25,327 nucleotides of DNA, taken from positions 1 to 25,327 of the IMG/VR virus record IMGVR_UViG_3300023700_000841. One strand, 5' to 3'. The notes below the pieces were generated by a model that was not told the origin of the DNA, did not search any database, and worked only from the letters and a program-made list of their open reading frames with translations. Numbering within the stretch: position 1 is the first letter of the stretch; each line of letters begins with the position of its first letter. Made by a program: the position numbers and the translations under genes. Below, one piece after another: positions 1 through 8,917 of the stretch. This stretch comes from a virus.

Positions 1-191
1 AAGTCTTTGGCATCTCGCATAACATCAACTTCTTCGGGTCTCCAGAAGAATCCCAATTGTTTGTCTGTTAACTTGTCAAATTGTCTGTACTTTAGTGTCT
101 CGTAACGCTGGACCGCAGTGGGACCTGCGCTATCTAAGAACGCCAATTTTTCAGTGTGTTTTTTCTTATCGTTTAAATTGAATACGCTCAT
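1..191 (-). CDS. nrdB: Ribonucleotide reductase small subunit, 5' part only
   Basis: This is the first 63 codons of a class Ia ribonucleotide reductase beta subunit, the partner that supplies the tyrosyl radical to NrdA for making deoxynucleotides. The gene runs off the left edge of the window. The visible part holds the typical phage NrdB opening: a short polar lead, an ARY/QRYE-like segment, and the [18 protein letters not shown] block, which matches the conserved FFWRPEEV motif of T4-type NrdB. The iron ligands and radical tyrosine lie beyond the edge and cannot be checked. The ATG at 189-191 overlaps the stop codon of the SGNH-like gene by 4 nt (ATGA), which suggests translational coupling. 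Its position just downstream of nrdA supports the identification. Confidence 0.93.
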   Translation of the reverse strand, partial: MSVFNLNDKKKHTEKLAFLDSAGPTAVQRYETLKYRQFDKLTDKQLGFFWRPEEVDVMRDAKD

Positions 192-979
192 TGTTGTTCC
201 TTTATATATCTATGCAATTCTTCTGCTATAGTTGCATGTGCAGCCGCAGTAGGATGGGCAGTAGCTCGATCCAGCTGGCCAATTTGCTGCAATTGCTTTA
301 CTGAGTTATGCGAATATGCACCTAGTAGATTTAGCCATGGCACAGAATTATTCGGTGCTGGAATATTATTTACACTGCATAGCAAACTTAACATATCATT
401 ATTCTGTTCTTCAACTCTATAAAAATACTTTGACTCTATGTTAGAGAAAAGATCCTTTGCATTATAACTTTGAAAGCTGTTGAAAAACAAGTGATCTATG
501 CTCAAATTATTCAAGTATCCGTTTAATAATGTAATGTTCTTTCCAAGTTTCTTTAACTCGTAATCTTTGTTCCAATGGTTGGAAAAATAATGTTTAACTG
601 TATCTTTAAGATCAGGGTGTCTCATATATCCGGTCATTGTGCAATTCTCTACCTTGCCAATGGAGTCAATGTACAGGTCCCATCGATAAATGCTAGTCAA
701 TCCCCATATAACATAAACCTTAGAATAATTATTTTTATTTGATTCAATAAAATCCACTAGTCCCTGCAATTGCCTTTCATTATTAGAACCATGTGCAGCA
801 AGTAAGACCAATTGATCTAGTCCTAATTGCTGCCTAAGTAGCCCTGCAAAACTCAATGTTTCAACTACCGTAGGATCCTCAACATGATCAAAATTTAATG
901 TAGTCGCAGCAGGATCAACGTCGATAGCTTTTGCTGCTACCCAACTGCATCCTGCTGCAATCAGTACACTGGGCTTCAT
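188..979 (-). CDS. SGNH/GDSL-like hydrolase between nrdA and nrdB
   Basis: A 263-aa protein with the layout of an SGNH hydrolase. G10-C-S12-W at the N-terminus fits block I (nucleophile Ser12). GSNN around residues 64-67 fits the Gly/Asn blocks. HPTAAAH near residues 242-248 fits the C-terminal catalytic His block. SGNH enzymes usually remove acetyl or other ester groups from glycans or lipids; the substrate here is unknown. The Asp expected three residues before the catalytic His is not in place (residue 239 is Ala; the nearest Asp is 237), so the triad may be altered or reduced to a dyad. The gene overlaps nrdA and nrdB by 4 nt (ATGA) on each side, so all three are probably co-translated. 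It is only loosely similar to the SGNH protein at 7085-7849. Confidence 0.7.
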   Translation of the reverse strand: MKPSVLIAAGCSWVAAKAIDVDPAATTLNFDHVEDPTVVETLSFAGLLRQQLGLDQLVLLAAHGSNNERQLQGLVDFIESNKNNYSKVYVIWGLTSIYRWDLYIDSIGKVENCTMTGYMRHPDLKDTVKHYFSNHWNKDYELKKLGKNITLLNGYLNNLSIDHLFFNSFQSYNAKDLFSNIESKYFYRVEEQNNDMLSLLCSVNNIPAPNNSVPWLNLLGAYSHNSVKQLQQIGQLDRATAHPTAAAHATIAEELHRYIKEQQ

Positions 980-3276
980 ATCACACAGCTATCGCAGTTT
1001 GCGTCATCGTCAATGTCGGTTGGCATTTGCAGGGCTGTAGACATTTTATCAACGTCAATTTCGCCCTGGCCGTCGTTGGTGTTGAAATAGTAAAGTTGTT
1101 TAGTTCCGTATTTGTAGCACATGATCAGGTGCTGGAGCATCTCACTCATTGGAATCTTTTCGTCTTCGTAGAACTTGGGATTATACGAAGTGTTGACACT
1201 AATGCCTTGATCAATATATTTCTGTAATACTGCACAAAGTTTTAAGTAGCCTTCAGGAGATTCTTGGTCCCATAACAATTGATACTTGTTCTTGAGTTTC
1301 TTAAATTCAGGTACAACCTGTTTTAATACGCCATGCTTGCTTTGCTTCACTGATACATAACTGCGCGGAGATTCAATACCGTTTGTGGCATTACTGATCT
1401 GTGCACTTGTTTCTGCCGGCATTAGAGCCATTAGTGTTGCATTGCGGATACCATAAGTTAAAATTTGTTCACGGAGGGCACGCCATGGCATACGCTCTTT
1501 GTGTTCTACTAGTTCGTCAACTTCTTTCTTACGTGTGTCAATTGGAAGGATGCCATCTGCATACTTTAACTCTTGCCATAGTTCACACGGACCTTGTTCC
1601 TTGGCCAAGTCTGCACTGGCTTTGATCAAGTAGTAGCTCCATGCTTCTGCATATTCGTCGACTAGTGCCAATGCCGCTGGATCACTGTAAGATACATCAT
1701 GCTTGGCCAAGAAGTAGGCAAAGTTGATAATACCGTTACCAATTGGACGGAACTCTTTAGTGGCAAGTTCTGCTGCTTTAACTGGATAGTTCTGATAGCT
1801 CAACAATGCATCTAATCCACGCACTGCCAATGTACACATACGTTCAAAATCTTGTGGCTTCTTAACGTTGCCCCAGTTTTGTGCACTCAATGTACACAAA
1901 GCAATACGACCCATTTCATCATTAATGTCATTTAATGGTTTAGTGGGCAAGTCGATTTCAGTACACAAGTTACTCATTTTGATAGGATGTAATTCTTCTT
2001 TAAAAGGACTATGCGTATTTGCATGATCCACGTTCATTAAATAGATACGACCTGTGTCTTTGCGCTCTTGCATAAACTTGGCAAACAAATCCGCTGCTTT
2101 AAATGTTTTCTTGCGTAGTTTGGTATTGCGTTCTGCACGTTCGTAAAGTTCTTTAAAGCGCTCTTGGTTGTTGAAGAAAGCTTCGTACATTTCCGGCACA
2201 TCGTGGGGGCTAAACAGGGTAATATCGCCGCCTTGAATGAGTCTTTCGTACATTAATTTGTTAAATTGGACGCCGTAATCCATCTGGCGTACTCTGTTAT
2301 CCTCTGTGCCTTTGTTGTTCTTTAATACCAACAGATCTTCTACTTCTAAATGCCAAATTGGATAGTATGCTGTGGCTGCGCCGTTACGCACGCCGCCTTG
2401 GCTGCAACTACGTGTAGCTGCTTGGAATAGCTTTAAGAATGGCGTAACACCAGTGTGGTATGCGTCACCTGAACGAATGGGACTTCCAAGGGCACGAATA
2501 CGACCTGTGCCGATTCCGATACCGGCCTTTTGACTTACGTACTTGACAATTGAAGATGCAGTGGCATTAATGCTGTCTAAGCTATCGTCTGACTCAATGA
2601 GTACACACGAGCTGAATTGCTTTTGAGGAGTACGCAAACCAGCCATAATAGGTGTGGGCAAACTAATGTCAAAATTGCTGATACCGTCATAGTAATCCTT
2701 GATCCATTGCATACGTGTTTCTTTTGGATAGGCCATAAACAGTGTTGCAGCAATCATCATGTATGCCACTTGCGGAGTTTCAAATATTTCGTTAGTAACA
2801 CGGTTTTGTACAAGATACTTACCGCGCCATTGCTCCATGGCCACATAGGTAAATGTTTCATCACGCTCGTGCTTGATATACGAGTCCATTTGATTGATCT
2901 CGTCTTCTGTATAATTCTCTAGTAATTCTTTTGTGTAATAGCCAATGTCAGTATTGCGCTTAACCAGTTGCAACAATGGCCATGGCTTATATTCCCCGTA
3001 GACTAGTTTGTGAATGTGATAAGTTAATAAACGACCCGCAACGTATTGATAATTTGGATATTCTTCGCTAATTAAGTCTGCTGCGCTTTTAATAAGCGTT
3101 TCTTGAATGTCTGTGCTTTTAATACCATTATAAAACTGTACATGGCTATTAATTTCTACTTCGCTAGCACTAACTCCTGTGATTCCTTCTGTCGCCCAAA
3201 ATACAACTTTATGTAATTTCTCTAAATTTAGCGGCTCTTTGCGTCCGTCTCGTTTTGTAACTTGAATTTGTGTCAT
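976..3276 (-). CDS. nrdA: Class Ia ribonucleoside-diphosphate reductase large subunit
   Basis: Catalytic alpha subunit of ribonucleotide reductase, which reduces ribonucleoside diphosphates to deoxy forms for phage DNA synthesis. At 766 aa it is close to T4 NrdA. An ATP-cone regulatory domain fills roughly the first 90 residues. All key catalytic features are visible: Cys224 in SSCV, the N436-L-C438-T-E440 active-site loop, Cys461 in the LCTLSAQ block, the PAETSAQ phosphate loop at 620-626, the radical-transfer pair Tyr729-Tyr730, and a C-terminal redox pair Cys761-Cys764. It therefore looks fully functional, with no intron or intein. The ATG is preceded at 3281-3287 by AAGAGGT, a good SD 4 nt away. 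The stop overlaps the next gene by 4 nt. Confidence 0.98.
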   Translation of the reverse strand: MTQIQVTKRDGRKEPLNLEKLHKVVFWATEGITGVSASEVEINSHVQFYNGIKSTDIQETLIKSAADLISEEYPNYQYVAGRLLTYHIHKLVYGEYKPWPLLQLVKRNTDIGYYTKELLENYTEDEINQMDSYIKHERDETFTYVAMEQWRGKYLVQNRVTNEIFETPQVAYMMIAATLFMAYPKETRMQWIKDYYDGISNFDISLPTPIMAGLRTPQKQFSSCVLIESDDSLDSINATASSIVKYVSQKAGIGIGTGRIRALGSPIRSGDAYHTGVTPFLKLFQAATRSCSQGGVRNGAATAYYPIWHLEVEDLLVLKNNKGTEDNRVRQMDYGVQFNKLMYERLIQGGDITLFSPHDVPEMYEAFFNNQERFKELYERAERNTKLRKKTFKAADLFAKFMQERKDTGRIYLMNVDHANTHSPFKEELHPIKMSNLCTEIDLPTKPLNDINDEMGRIALCTLSAQNWGNVKKPQDFERMCTLAVRGLDALLSYQNYPVKAAELATKEFRPIGNGIINFAYFLAKHDVSYSDPAALALVDEYAEAWSYYLIKASADLAKEQGPCELWQELKYADGILPIDTRKKEVDELVEHKERMPWRALREQILTYGIRNATLMALMPAETSAQISNATNGIESPRSYVSVKQSKHGVLKQVVPEFKKLKNKYQLLWDQESPEGYLKLCAVLQKYIDQGISVNTSYNPKFYEDEKIPMSEMLQHLIMCYKYGTKQLYYFNTNDGQGEIDVDKMSTALQMPTDIDDDANCDSCVI

Positions 3277-3291
3277 TGATACCTCTTAATA

Positions 3292-3735
3292 TTATTCTAT
3301 CTTTAAATCTGCGCTTAGTAATGTTTGAACTAACGTTAGTGTTTTATCGAACTGTTCGTTATTTACGAGTTCTCCGTCAATCAAATTAAGAATATATTTC
3401 CCCTGATTGATCCATGCTAAATTATAGACGTGTCTCGATTTTGGATCCACGTAGCTTCTATACTCAATGTCTATGTCGGATTTATGTACAGTTAATGATA
3501 TAGTATAAATTATTCCGAGACATTTTGCAATATCACAGTAGTAGTTTTCGGTGATTAATTCCCAGGGATTTGGCCACGCAGAAGGATCTGCCGGATCGAG
3601 GTAGTAGGGATTAAATGGAGCTGTGGCCCATAGGTCTGCTGTACGTGATAACGCCTGGTCAAGAGGCAACGAATCTAACGTGTTTCGAAAATCACGCCAG
3701 GACCTCAAGCGGTCCTCGGCACTTAGTTTGAACAT
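3292..3735 (-). CDS. Hypothetical phage protein, 147 aa
   Basis: I do not recognise a characterised family. The protein is soluble, with no signal peptide or membrane segment. The N-terminal third holds an aromatic and proline-rich stretch (APFNPYYLDPADPSAWPNPW, residues about 39-58). The C-terminal half is predicted to be mainly beta (IDIEYRSYVD, YNLAWINQGKYILNLID). It starts at ATG 3733-3735, 3 nt after the tail-spike stop at 3739 (TAATTAATG arrangement), so it is probably translated from the same late message. It is also 15 nt upstream of nrdA. The Trp/Pro-rich segment suggests a protein-interaction role, but this is a guess. I see no enzyme motif. Confidence 0.75.
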   Translation of the reverse strand: MFKLSAEDRLRSWRDFRNTLDSLPLDQALSRTADLWATAPFNPYYLDPADPSAWPNPWELITENYYCDIAKCLGIIYTISLTVHKSDIDIEYRSYVDPKSRHVYNLAWINQGKYILNLIDGELVNNEQFDKTLTLVQTLLSADLKIE

Positions 3736-3738
3736 TAA

Positions 3739-5388
3739 TTAATTAGTGAAAAAATTTAGACTGTAAGTTAAAGTGGCATTGCTGGTTGAAGTATATTCAA
3801 TGTCACCTGTTGTTGGATTTGCTCTTAGAGAAACTCCAGAGCTTCCGGATTCAACACACTCATCAGAGTAGTTGTATGCTCCACCAAAGCCCGTTGCTTG
3901 CAACGTACCAGAACACTCGCCAGTGGCTGATGTTATTCTGTATCTTACGTTTAAGTCAACATACGAAGATGGAATTTGAAGTAGTGCAGCAGATACATAA
4001 GTGCCGCTAGTGGGCAAGCTGACCACAAGTCCCGGGGAGCTTGTGATTTTACCATTGACTAATCCGCGGTCTTGGCCAAAGATGTAGCTAGTATAGTTGT
4101 TTGTTTCAACATACGGAAAAGACAAGTCACCTGTGACTACACGTTGGAATGTGTCTCCAACGCTGAAGTTGTTGTCGCTGAAGAATGAAATAACAGGAGT
4201 CTGTGCATGACCAGTTGGATTAATAACAGGGGCGTCTGCTTCGTAGTCAGCTAGGCCAGAACGGTCAAAATAGTTAGCTTGACTTACAAAACTTCTAGAG
4301 TCTGTGCCACAATAAACCGCTTCAGCGGCAGTGTAGTGAAAATAGTTGTCAAACATAGCAACACCGGCAGTTTGTTGACCTGCACTGTCTTTGCCTGTTG
4401 TTACGCCGTAATACAAGTGATTAAAATAACTGCCTGTGATACTAACGCCAATGGTTGTGTTGTTTAGTTCTATACCATAGTTGTGATCAATAAAGTCACA
4501 TTGGCTAAACACAATGTTTTCTGCAGGCTCATAGAAGCTTAAATTGTTACACGATACACCAGCAACGCCGGTACCTTTGTCTACATCATATGCCGCCGTA
4601 CCGCCATAGACTGCAAGGTCTGGTGTTGTAGTATGTGCCATACCTCTAAACTGAACTCTGTTAAAGTATGTGCCATAACAGCCGTCGATTACAAAGCAAC
4701 TTTGGTCACCCTGTGGACGTTGGTGATGAAACTTCATGTCACTGATGTGATACTCTGCCGCAGTGGGTGTCGCACTGGTTACAGGATTTGCTTGCCCAAA
4801 CGATGTACCGTATTGGTAAAACTCGTCAACTAGACGCATCAATGGCTTGGCCATTGTACTAGTAATAACAGTGGTGTTTTTACCTTCTCCTTGTAAACGA
4901 CTATACGGTGGCAGGTTTAGTGTGTCGCTAATAATATATGTACCAGCTGGAAAGTTAATTGTTCTGTGCTTGTTTTCCAATAACGTCAATTGGTTACCTG
5001 CGTACACACGATCAATTGCACGTTGGATAGCTGCGGTGTCATCTGTAAAACCGTCACCTTTTGCTCCAAAGTCTTTAACACTAACATAATCATCTAACTT
5101 GTCTTGTAGTGTACGCACAACAGGGTGCAACGGATCAGGTCCGGTTTCGACTGTAAAGCCTGCTGATAAACCTTTGAAGGTATAAAAGCCCAAGAAGCTA
5201 AACAGATCGCTGTGTTCTGTTAAGAGTTCTGTTACTCCTTCTGTAGGAGCGCCTTCCTCCACGGTTCCGTTACCAATGTACAACCTACGTTGATCGATAC
5301 TCCACCCAAGTTCTGCACTAGCTAGTTGTGGTAAATCTTGTTGTAAACCACGTCTATGCTGAATTCTACTAATTTGAAGAATAGCCAT
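3739..5388 (-). CDS. Tail spike with pectate-lyase-like beta-helix
   Basis: A 549-aa virion protein for host-surface binding or polysaccharide degradation. The N-terminal 50 residues (ISRIQHRRG ... LASAELGW ... RLYIGNGT) are a divergent version of the fibre-attachment segment seen in the two fibres at 20224 and 22980. From residue about 102, VSVKDFGAKGDGFTDDTAAI is the classic start of a pectate_lyase_3 / right-handed beta-helix domain, followed by repeated short beta strands with N/G turns to about residue 400. The C-terminal part (last 130 residues or so) is beta-rich and probably the receptor-binding or trimerisation end. Catalytic residues cannot be assigned from sequence. A late promoter box lies just upstream (5410-5416). 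Depolymerase activity is plausible but unproven; it may only bind. Confidence 0.9.
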   Translation of the reverse strand: MAILQISRIQHRRGLQQDLPQLASAELGWSIDQRRLYIGNGTVEEGAPTEGVTELLTEHSDLFSFLGFYTFKGLSAGFTVETGPDPLHPVVRTLQDKLDDYVSVKDFGAKGDGFTDDTAAIQRAIDRVYAGNQLTLLENKHRTINFPAGTYIISDTLNLPPYSRLQGEGKNTTVITSTMAKPLMRLVDEFYQYGTSFGQANPVTSATPTAAEYHISDMKFHHQRPQGDQSCFVIDGCYGTYFNRVQFRGMAHTTTPDLAVYGGTAAYDVDKGTGVAGVSCNNLSFYEPAENIVFSQCDFIDHNYGIELNNTTIGVSITGSYFNHLYYGVTTGKDSAGQQTAGVAMFDNYFHYTAAEAVYCGTDSRSFVSQANYFDRSGLADYEADAPVINPTGHAQTPVISFFSDNNFSVGDTFQRVVTGDLSFPYVETNNYTSYIFGQDRGLVNGKITSSPGLVVSLPTSGTYVSAALLQIPSSYVDLNVRYRITSATGECSGTLQATGFGGAYNYSDECVESGSSGVSLRANPTTGDIEYTSTSNATLTYSLNFFTN

Positions 5389-5409
5389 TCTAATATCCCA
5401 ATAATACTA

Positions 5410-5416
5410 TATTTAG
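5410..5416 (-). promoter_or_regulatory. T4-type late promoter box CTAAATA
   Basis: On the minus strand the sequence is CTAAATATAG, close to the T4 late consensus TATAAATA. It lies 22 nt upstream of the tail-spike ATG (5388) and its TAA is also the stop codon of the nuclease gene. The same box recurs before several other late-looking genes here, which strengthens the call. Confidence 0.65.
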
Positions 5417-6126
5417 TTTGTCAGATAATATAGCTCAACTCGTTTGGTCCATTCGTCAGTCCAGTGTGCAAATTCTTCGCCTGTGATTTCAAATTCCAAG
5501 TATTCTGGGGTAGAATATCCGCCTTCTGGCAGTTCTTTTGGCTGACATGCCATTAAAATAACCCCAGTATCTATTTTGGTATTAAAAGTATGGTTGTGTG
5601 CCTGTGCATAGGCTGCTAATTGCAGAAAGTAATCACTGATATACTCCCGCTTTTTCACACGATTGCTTTGCTTAAAGTCCAGAATAGCGGGCTTGCCTTT
5701 CCATACACCAATACAGTCTGTTGTACCAGCATATAACCCACTATAATACACCGGAACTTCGCTGCCCCAATACTCAGTTACATTGGGTTGTAGTCCTTTA
5801 AGAATAACTTCTGCTGCCATAAACCAACTTGGGTGTGCAAACGGGTTGCTGGGCAAAGGCTTCATGTCATTGCTCAACACATAAGACTCAAGATAACTGT
5901 GCATACGAGTCCCCCGATTAGCTGCTTCTGTGGTAATTTCTTGGGCTCGTTTTTCCCCTGTGCGCTTCTTCCAATTGAGTAGGGCTTGTTTGCTTTCTTC
6001 GCTTTTGGTCTTGTCTAGTATAGTAGTGACGCTGGGTACTTTGCTACCGTCCGGCAAACAATAGTGTCGTTTACCCTCAACGGTTGTTCGGTTTAACGGA
6101 GTGTAATTGTATGGTGATGTAATCAT
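5413..6126 (-). CDS. PD-(D/E)XK nuclease, RecB/Cas4-like exonuclease
   Basis: A 237-aa nuclease of the PD-(D/E)XK superfamily. In order: RGTRMH with His76 (the conserved RecB/Cas4-type His), GSEVPV with Glu123, GTTD with Asp137, ILDFKQ with Asp150 and Lys152 (the D/ExK metal-binding core), and QLAAYAQ with Gln169-xxx-Tyr173 (the RecB-type QxxxY motif). Similar proteins in T4-like aquatic phages are annotated as exonucleases and probably serve recombination, DNA processing or host DNA breakdown. I see no Cys cluster for an iron-sulfur site, so it is not a full Cas4. The start ATG overlaps the preceding stop by 1 nt (TAATG). Its own stop lies within a late promoter box for the spike gene. Confidence 0.88.
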   Translation of the reverse strand: MITSPYNYTPLNRTTVEGKRHYCLPDGSKVPSVTTILDKTKSEESKQALLNWKKRTGEKRAQEITTEAANRGTRMHSYLESYVLSNDMKPLPSNPFAHPSWFMAAEVILKGLQPNVTEYWGSEVPVYYSGLYAGTTDCIGVWKGKPAILDFKQSNRVKKREYISDYFLQLAAYAQAHNHTFNTKIDTGVILMACQPKELPEGGYSTPEYLEFEITGEEFAHWTDEWTKRVELYYLTN

Positions 6127-7088
6127 TATCTAGCCTTAATATATTCTTTGTATAGTTGTTTGTTCTTTGCTGCAACATGGTATAGCTGCTGTATTATGTC
6201 CTCTCTGTCCGGGGCATCGTAAATGTCCTTTAACATATTCATGGCCATGTTTATTCTCCACGTCGGAGTAACTGCCCGGTCATATTCTGGATTCAGCCAT
6301 TCATCAAATATGTTAAATCCCTGGCTCTTTAAATTTTGTAGGCTACCGGTTCCGGAAATCAACACAAACGGCTTGCCAATGGCCAGGCATCTAGCAGTCT
6401 TTTCAGTGACCCAGAAGTCACTAAATGCATCAGTCTCGGATATAATTTCAATCTGATACTGGTTACACACATTGGGATATTGTTTAGTACTGGCTGGCCA
6501 GTCTATCATGCCTGAATGGTGTGTACTTTGCATGTCAACGTCAAATGTCTTGTTTTCTAACCAGTCCATCTCCTGCTGGTACAACGGCATAAAGTGTCTG
6601 TATTCGTGTTGCACCTGTTGTAGCTTAGGTTGGAACACTACAAAGTTATCATTGGGAAATGCATGGTCAATTGAGTACGCAAGTCGTAACCTGGTAGGAT
6701 TAAATCTTCCTAGTAATGCACCAACAAATTTGCCATTGGCATAGTCATGTACAAAATTATCAGGCAAGTAGCTGCCGGTACTATGGAATATACCTGGGCT
6801 CATCGGTATATGCTCAAACTCCTCAGTATGAGGGTCGTGACTCTCAATGGTAATTTGCTCTAATGGAATATTAAAGTACTGTCTAATATTTCTTACACAA
6901 TCAATAAAGTTACTGAACTGCGTATTTTCCCCATCCCAGAAAAATATGTGTATCTTTTGTCCAATGTAATTCATGCTCAACACATCAAACAACAACTCTT
7001 TCTTAGTCATTGAATAATCTTTGTGCACAAATAGATGACCAGCAATGGTAATCTTATGGGGAGTAATTGTTACTGCCTGTTCTATCAT
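6126..7088 (-). CDS. Glycosyltransferase-like protein (GT10-like C-terminus), copy 2
   Basis: A 320-aa protein that appears to be a distant paralogue of the one at 7842-8906. Shared blocks: an LGRFNPTRLRL segment (residues about 126-136) matching LNRKPHPHRIQL in the other copy, and a C-terminal block with a TE pair near 218-219, V-TEKT at 227-231, GKPF at 238-241, L-x2-L-x3-GF near 250-258, and F-D-E after it. The ...EKT/W-x-PI/LA-x-G-x-PF pattern resembles the nucleotide-sugar-binding C-terminal region of alpha-1,3-fucosyltransferase (GT10) folds. The donor and acceptor are unknown. The 4-nt ATGA overlap with the SGNH gene and the 1-nt overlap with the nuclease gene place it in a tight operon. 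Assignment to the fold is an inference from motifs only. Confidence 0.62.
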   Translation of the reverse strand: MIEQAVTITPHKITIAGHLFVHKDYSMTKKELLFDVLSMNYIGQKIHIFFWDGENTQFSNFIDCVRNIRQYFNIPLEQITIESHDPHTEEFEHIPMSPGIFHSTGSYLPDNFVHDYANGKFVGALLGRFNPTRLRLAYSIDHAFPNDNFVVFQPKLQQVQHEYRHFMPLYQQEMDWLENKTFDVDMQSTHHSGMIDWPASTKQYPNVCNQYQIEIISETDAFSDFWVTEKTARCLAIGKPFVLISGTGSLQNLKSQGFNIFDEWLNPEYDRAVTPTWRINMAMNMLKDIYDAPDREDIIQQLYHVAAKNKQLYKEYIKAR

Positions 7089-7849
7089 AGTTTACTTAAT
7101 AGATAGTTGGCCCAAATAGCATGACCGTGTTCGTTAGGATGACGACTGTCTTCTTTATAACAGTATTGGCATTGGTCTAACAAGTCCATTCTAGCAGCAG
7201 CACGATCCATAATGTCTAGTACGTCGGGAAAACGTGAATCATAGTTCATTTGATCTATATGCTCACTAACAACAATATGTGTTCCGTTTTGTATTTGTTT
7301 ACCCAGCATGACTTCTAACCAGGACTCCTGGCAAGGCATTGAACTCGCACCATCTGTAAAGTTGTGAGCCACTAGAAACTTAATATGCGGATGCTTTAGC
7401 ATTATGAATGTTAGTTTTCCGTATGTTTCAAATAATATTTTTTCTAATACACGCTGCTGTGTACCTAAACTTTTGTCTATTAACTGTAGATCTTCGTGCC
7501 TGCCCGATTCGGTTAATGTCACAACGCATGTTATGTCTTTGTACGTCTGAAATGAGTCTAACCTGTCTAACAACAGCGACACCCAGTTTACCATTAATAT
7601 ATTGGATCCACCGGGCAATGCTAGATTCATCCAATCAACGTCCATAGTCCGGGCCATCAACTGTCCGTAAACGTGATCAAGGCGGTATTCAGTGTCATCT
7701 CGTCCCTCACGGACTTTGGTATTGCCAAGGCTATCTCCGTAGGTCCAACTGTCGCCTACTGTAATTAACAGTTTATCTGTTTCAAATCCAGCTTGATGGC
7801 GAATTGAAAACGGATTAGATATCATTGACCAACTTGGTACTTCAAACAT
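7085..7849 (-). CDS. SGNH/GDSL hydrolase family protein
   Basis: A 254-aa protein with a clear SGNH hydrolase pattern: G33-D-S34/35-W-TYG (block I, nucleophile Ser in GDSW), LPGGSN near residues 78-83 (Gly and Asn oxyanion blocks), and D234-SRH237-P near the C-terminus (the catalytic DxxH). The full triad is therefore present, unlike the copy at 188-979. These enzymes commonly deacetylate or de-esterify sugars. The gene sits between two related glycosyltransferase-like genes (8-nt overlap upstream, 4-nt ATGA overlap downstream), so a role in making or trimming a decorated glycan is likely, either on the host envelope or on virion proteins. There is no signal peptide, so it acts in the cytoplasm or is carried by the virion. 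Confidence 0.8.
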   Translation of the reverse strand: MFEVPSWSMISNPFSIRHQAGFETDKLLITVGDSWTYGDSLGNTKVREGRDDTEYRLDHVYGQLMARTMDVDWMNLALPGGSNILMVNWVSLLLDRLDSFQTYKDITCVVTLTESGRHEDLQLIDKSLGTQQRVLEKILFETYGKLTFIMLKHPHIKFLVAHNFTDGASSMPCQESWLEVMLGKQIQNGTHIVVSEHIDQMNYDSRFPDVLDIMDRAAARMDLLDQCQYCYKEDSRHPNEHGHAIWANYLLSKL

Positions 7850-8906
7850 AATTGGTTAGGTCCAATTTGTACAGTTTATCCCACTGTTGGTATACATAGT
7901 TGCGAAAGTTGTTTTTGTTTTGCTGACATCGACCAAACAATCGTTGATATTCTGCCGCTGGATCTTTGACACGTTGAATTGCATCAACTGCAACCTGTGC
8001 ATACTGAGCTTGGCGCATGGGATCAGCTGCCATTTCGTCAACTAAACGATAATCAAATATATCTTCAAATACGTCAAACCCCGATTGTTTTAAATGCTCA
8101 CGTAACTTTGGTTGACCGTATACAAAGAATGGGCGCATGCCCAGAATAGGCTTCCAAGTCTTTTCACTTATAAAGAAATTGTAAGGATCAACATTACTAA
8201 ACTCTGTTTCAGTTACTAAGCACAGGAATGATTCTTTCCACACATTCATATTACCCAAGCTGAAAATATCATTGCGTATCTTGTTACTAACAAAGGTTTC
8301 CTCAACGCCGAGATTTCCATATTCGTCTGCAATACCTTGTTCTTCCCTAAACTCAGTATCGACTACAATGGCCCTGTCACCAGGTAACCCTAAACTAATG
8401 TGTCCGCTACCTTGTAGTCCTGCATCTAGAAGATGGTGCACTAACTGTATCCTGTGCGGATGTGGCTTGCGATTCAAGCAGATATACTTACGTGCCGTGT
8501 CTCTAATGGCAACATCGTGTTCTTCGTAATTTTGAAAATACAAATCACATACCATAGCCCAGAAGTCAATACGATACTGCACAGCATTGCCTAGTATCAA
8601 ATAAGGCTTGCCAGATTTTTCAATGGCTTCAAATATTTTAGGAACTACAGGGTCAACAAAATTGTGACAGATAATAAAGTCTGGGTTCTTGTCAATGATG
8701 TCTTGAGAGATATTGTCTTCGTGCATCCATGTGGGGTTAATGATCATTACCCTGTTGACGTTTAGCTGTTCTCTTGCTTTGTTTTCTAATATCGAACGTA
8801 TTAGTTGTTCAACCCTACCGGCTTTCCATGCATAAGGAAACCCATTGGTGTGCTTAATTATTTCCATTAATATTTGATTTCGGAGTTCTTTCGTGACGAA
8901 ACCCAC
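7842..8906 (-). CDS. Glycosyltransferase-like protein (GT10-like C-terminus), copy 1
   Basis: A 354-aa protein with an N-terminal Rossmann-like half (VMIINPTW, FIICHNF, YLILGN strands), then YICLNRKPHPHR (residues 141-152), then a C-terminal block TETEF (232-236), FFISEKTWKPILGMRPF (244-260) and SGFDVFED (275-282). This order matches a fucosyltransferase-like (GT10-type) fold as seen in many aquatic phages; the actual sugar is unknown. The start drawn here is GTG at 8904-8906; there is no convincing SD. An in-frame ATG at 8865-8867 (residue 14) is a fair alternative. The GTG sits inside an 18-bp perfect palindrome. The stop overlaps the SGNH gene by 8 nt. See the paralogue at 6126-7088. Confidence 0.68.
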   Translation of the reverse strand: MGFVTKELRNQILMEIIKHTNGFPYAWKAGRVEQLIRSILENKAREQLNVNRVMIINPTWMHEDNISQDIIDKNPDFIICHNFVDPVVPKIFEAIEKSGKPYLILGNAVQYRIDFWAMVCDLYFQNYEEHDVAIRDTARKYICLNRKPHPHRIQLVHHLLDAGLQGSGHISLGLPGDRAIVVDTEFREEQGIADEYGNLGVEETFVSNKIRNDIFSLGNMNVWKESFLCLVTETEFSNVDPYNFFISEKTWKPILGMRPFFVYGQPKLREHLKQSGFDVFEDIFDYRLVDEMAADPMRQAQYAQVAVDAIQRVKDPAAEYQRLFGRCQQNKNNFRNYVYQQWDKLYKLDLTNYV

Positions 8907-8917
8907 ATATGTGGGTT
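8900..8917. repeat. 18-bp perfect palindrome at a gene start
   Basis: The sequence AACCCACATATGTGGGTT is its own reverse complement, with one more outer matching pair after a mismatch. It covers the GTG start used for the 354-aa glycosyltransferase-like gene. As DNA it could be an operator for a dimeric regulator; as RNA it would fold over the start region and could limit translation. Confidence 0.75.

Noticed and set aside
931-1227. Plus-strand open frames opposite nrdA and other genes (also 9441-9923, 16871-17275, 13352-13693)
   Set aside because: They lie fully opposite well-supported minus-strand genes, show no SD or domain, and have the composition of antisense translations.
3421-3450. 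TATAAT inside the 147-aa gene as a promoter for nrdA
   Set aside because: The -35 region at 17 nt is a poor match (TGGATC) and the site is about 150 nt upstream within another coding region; not convincing without transcript data.
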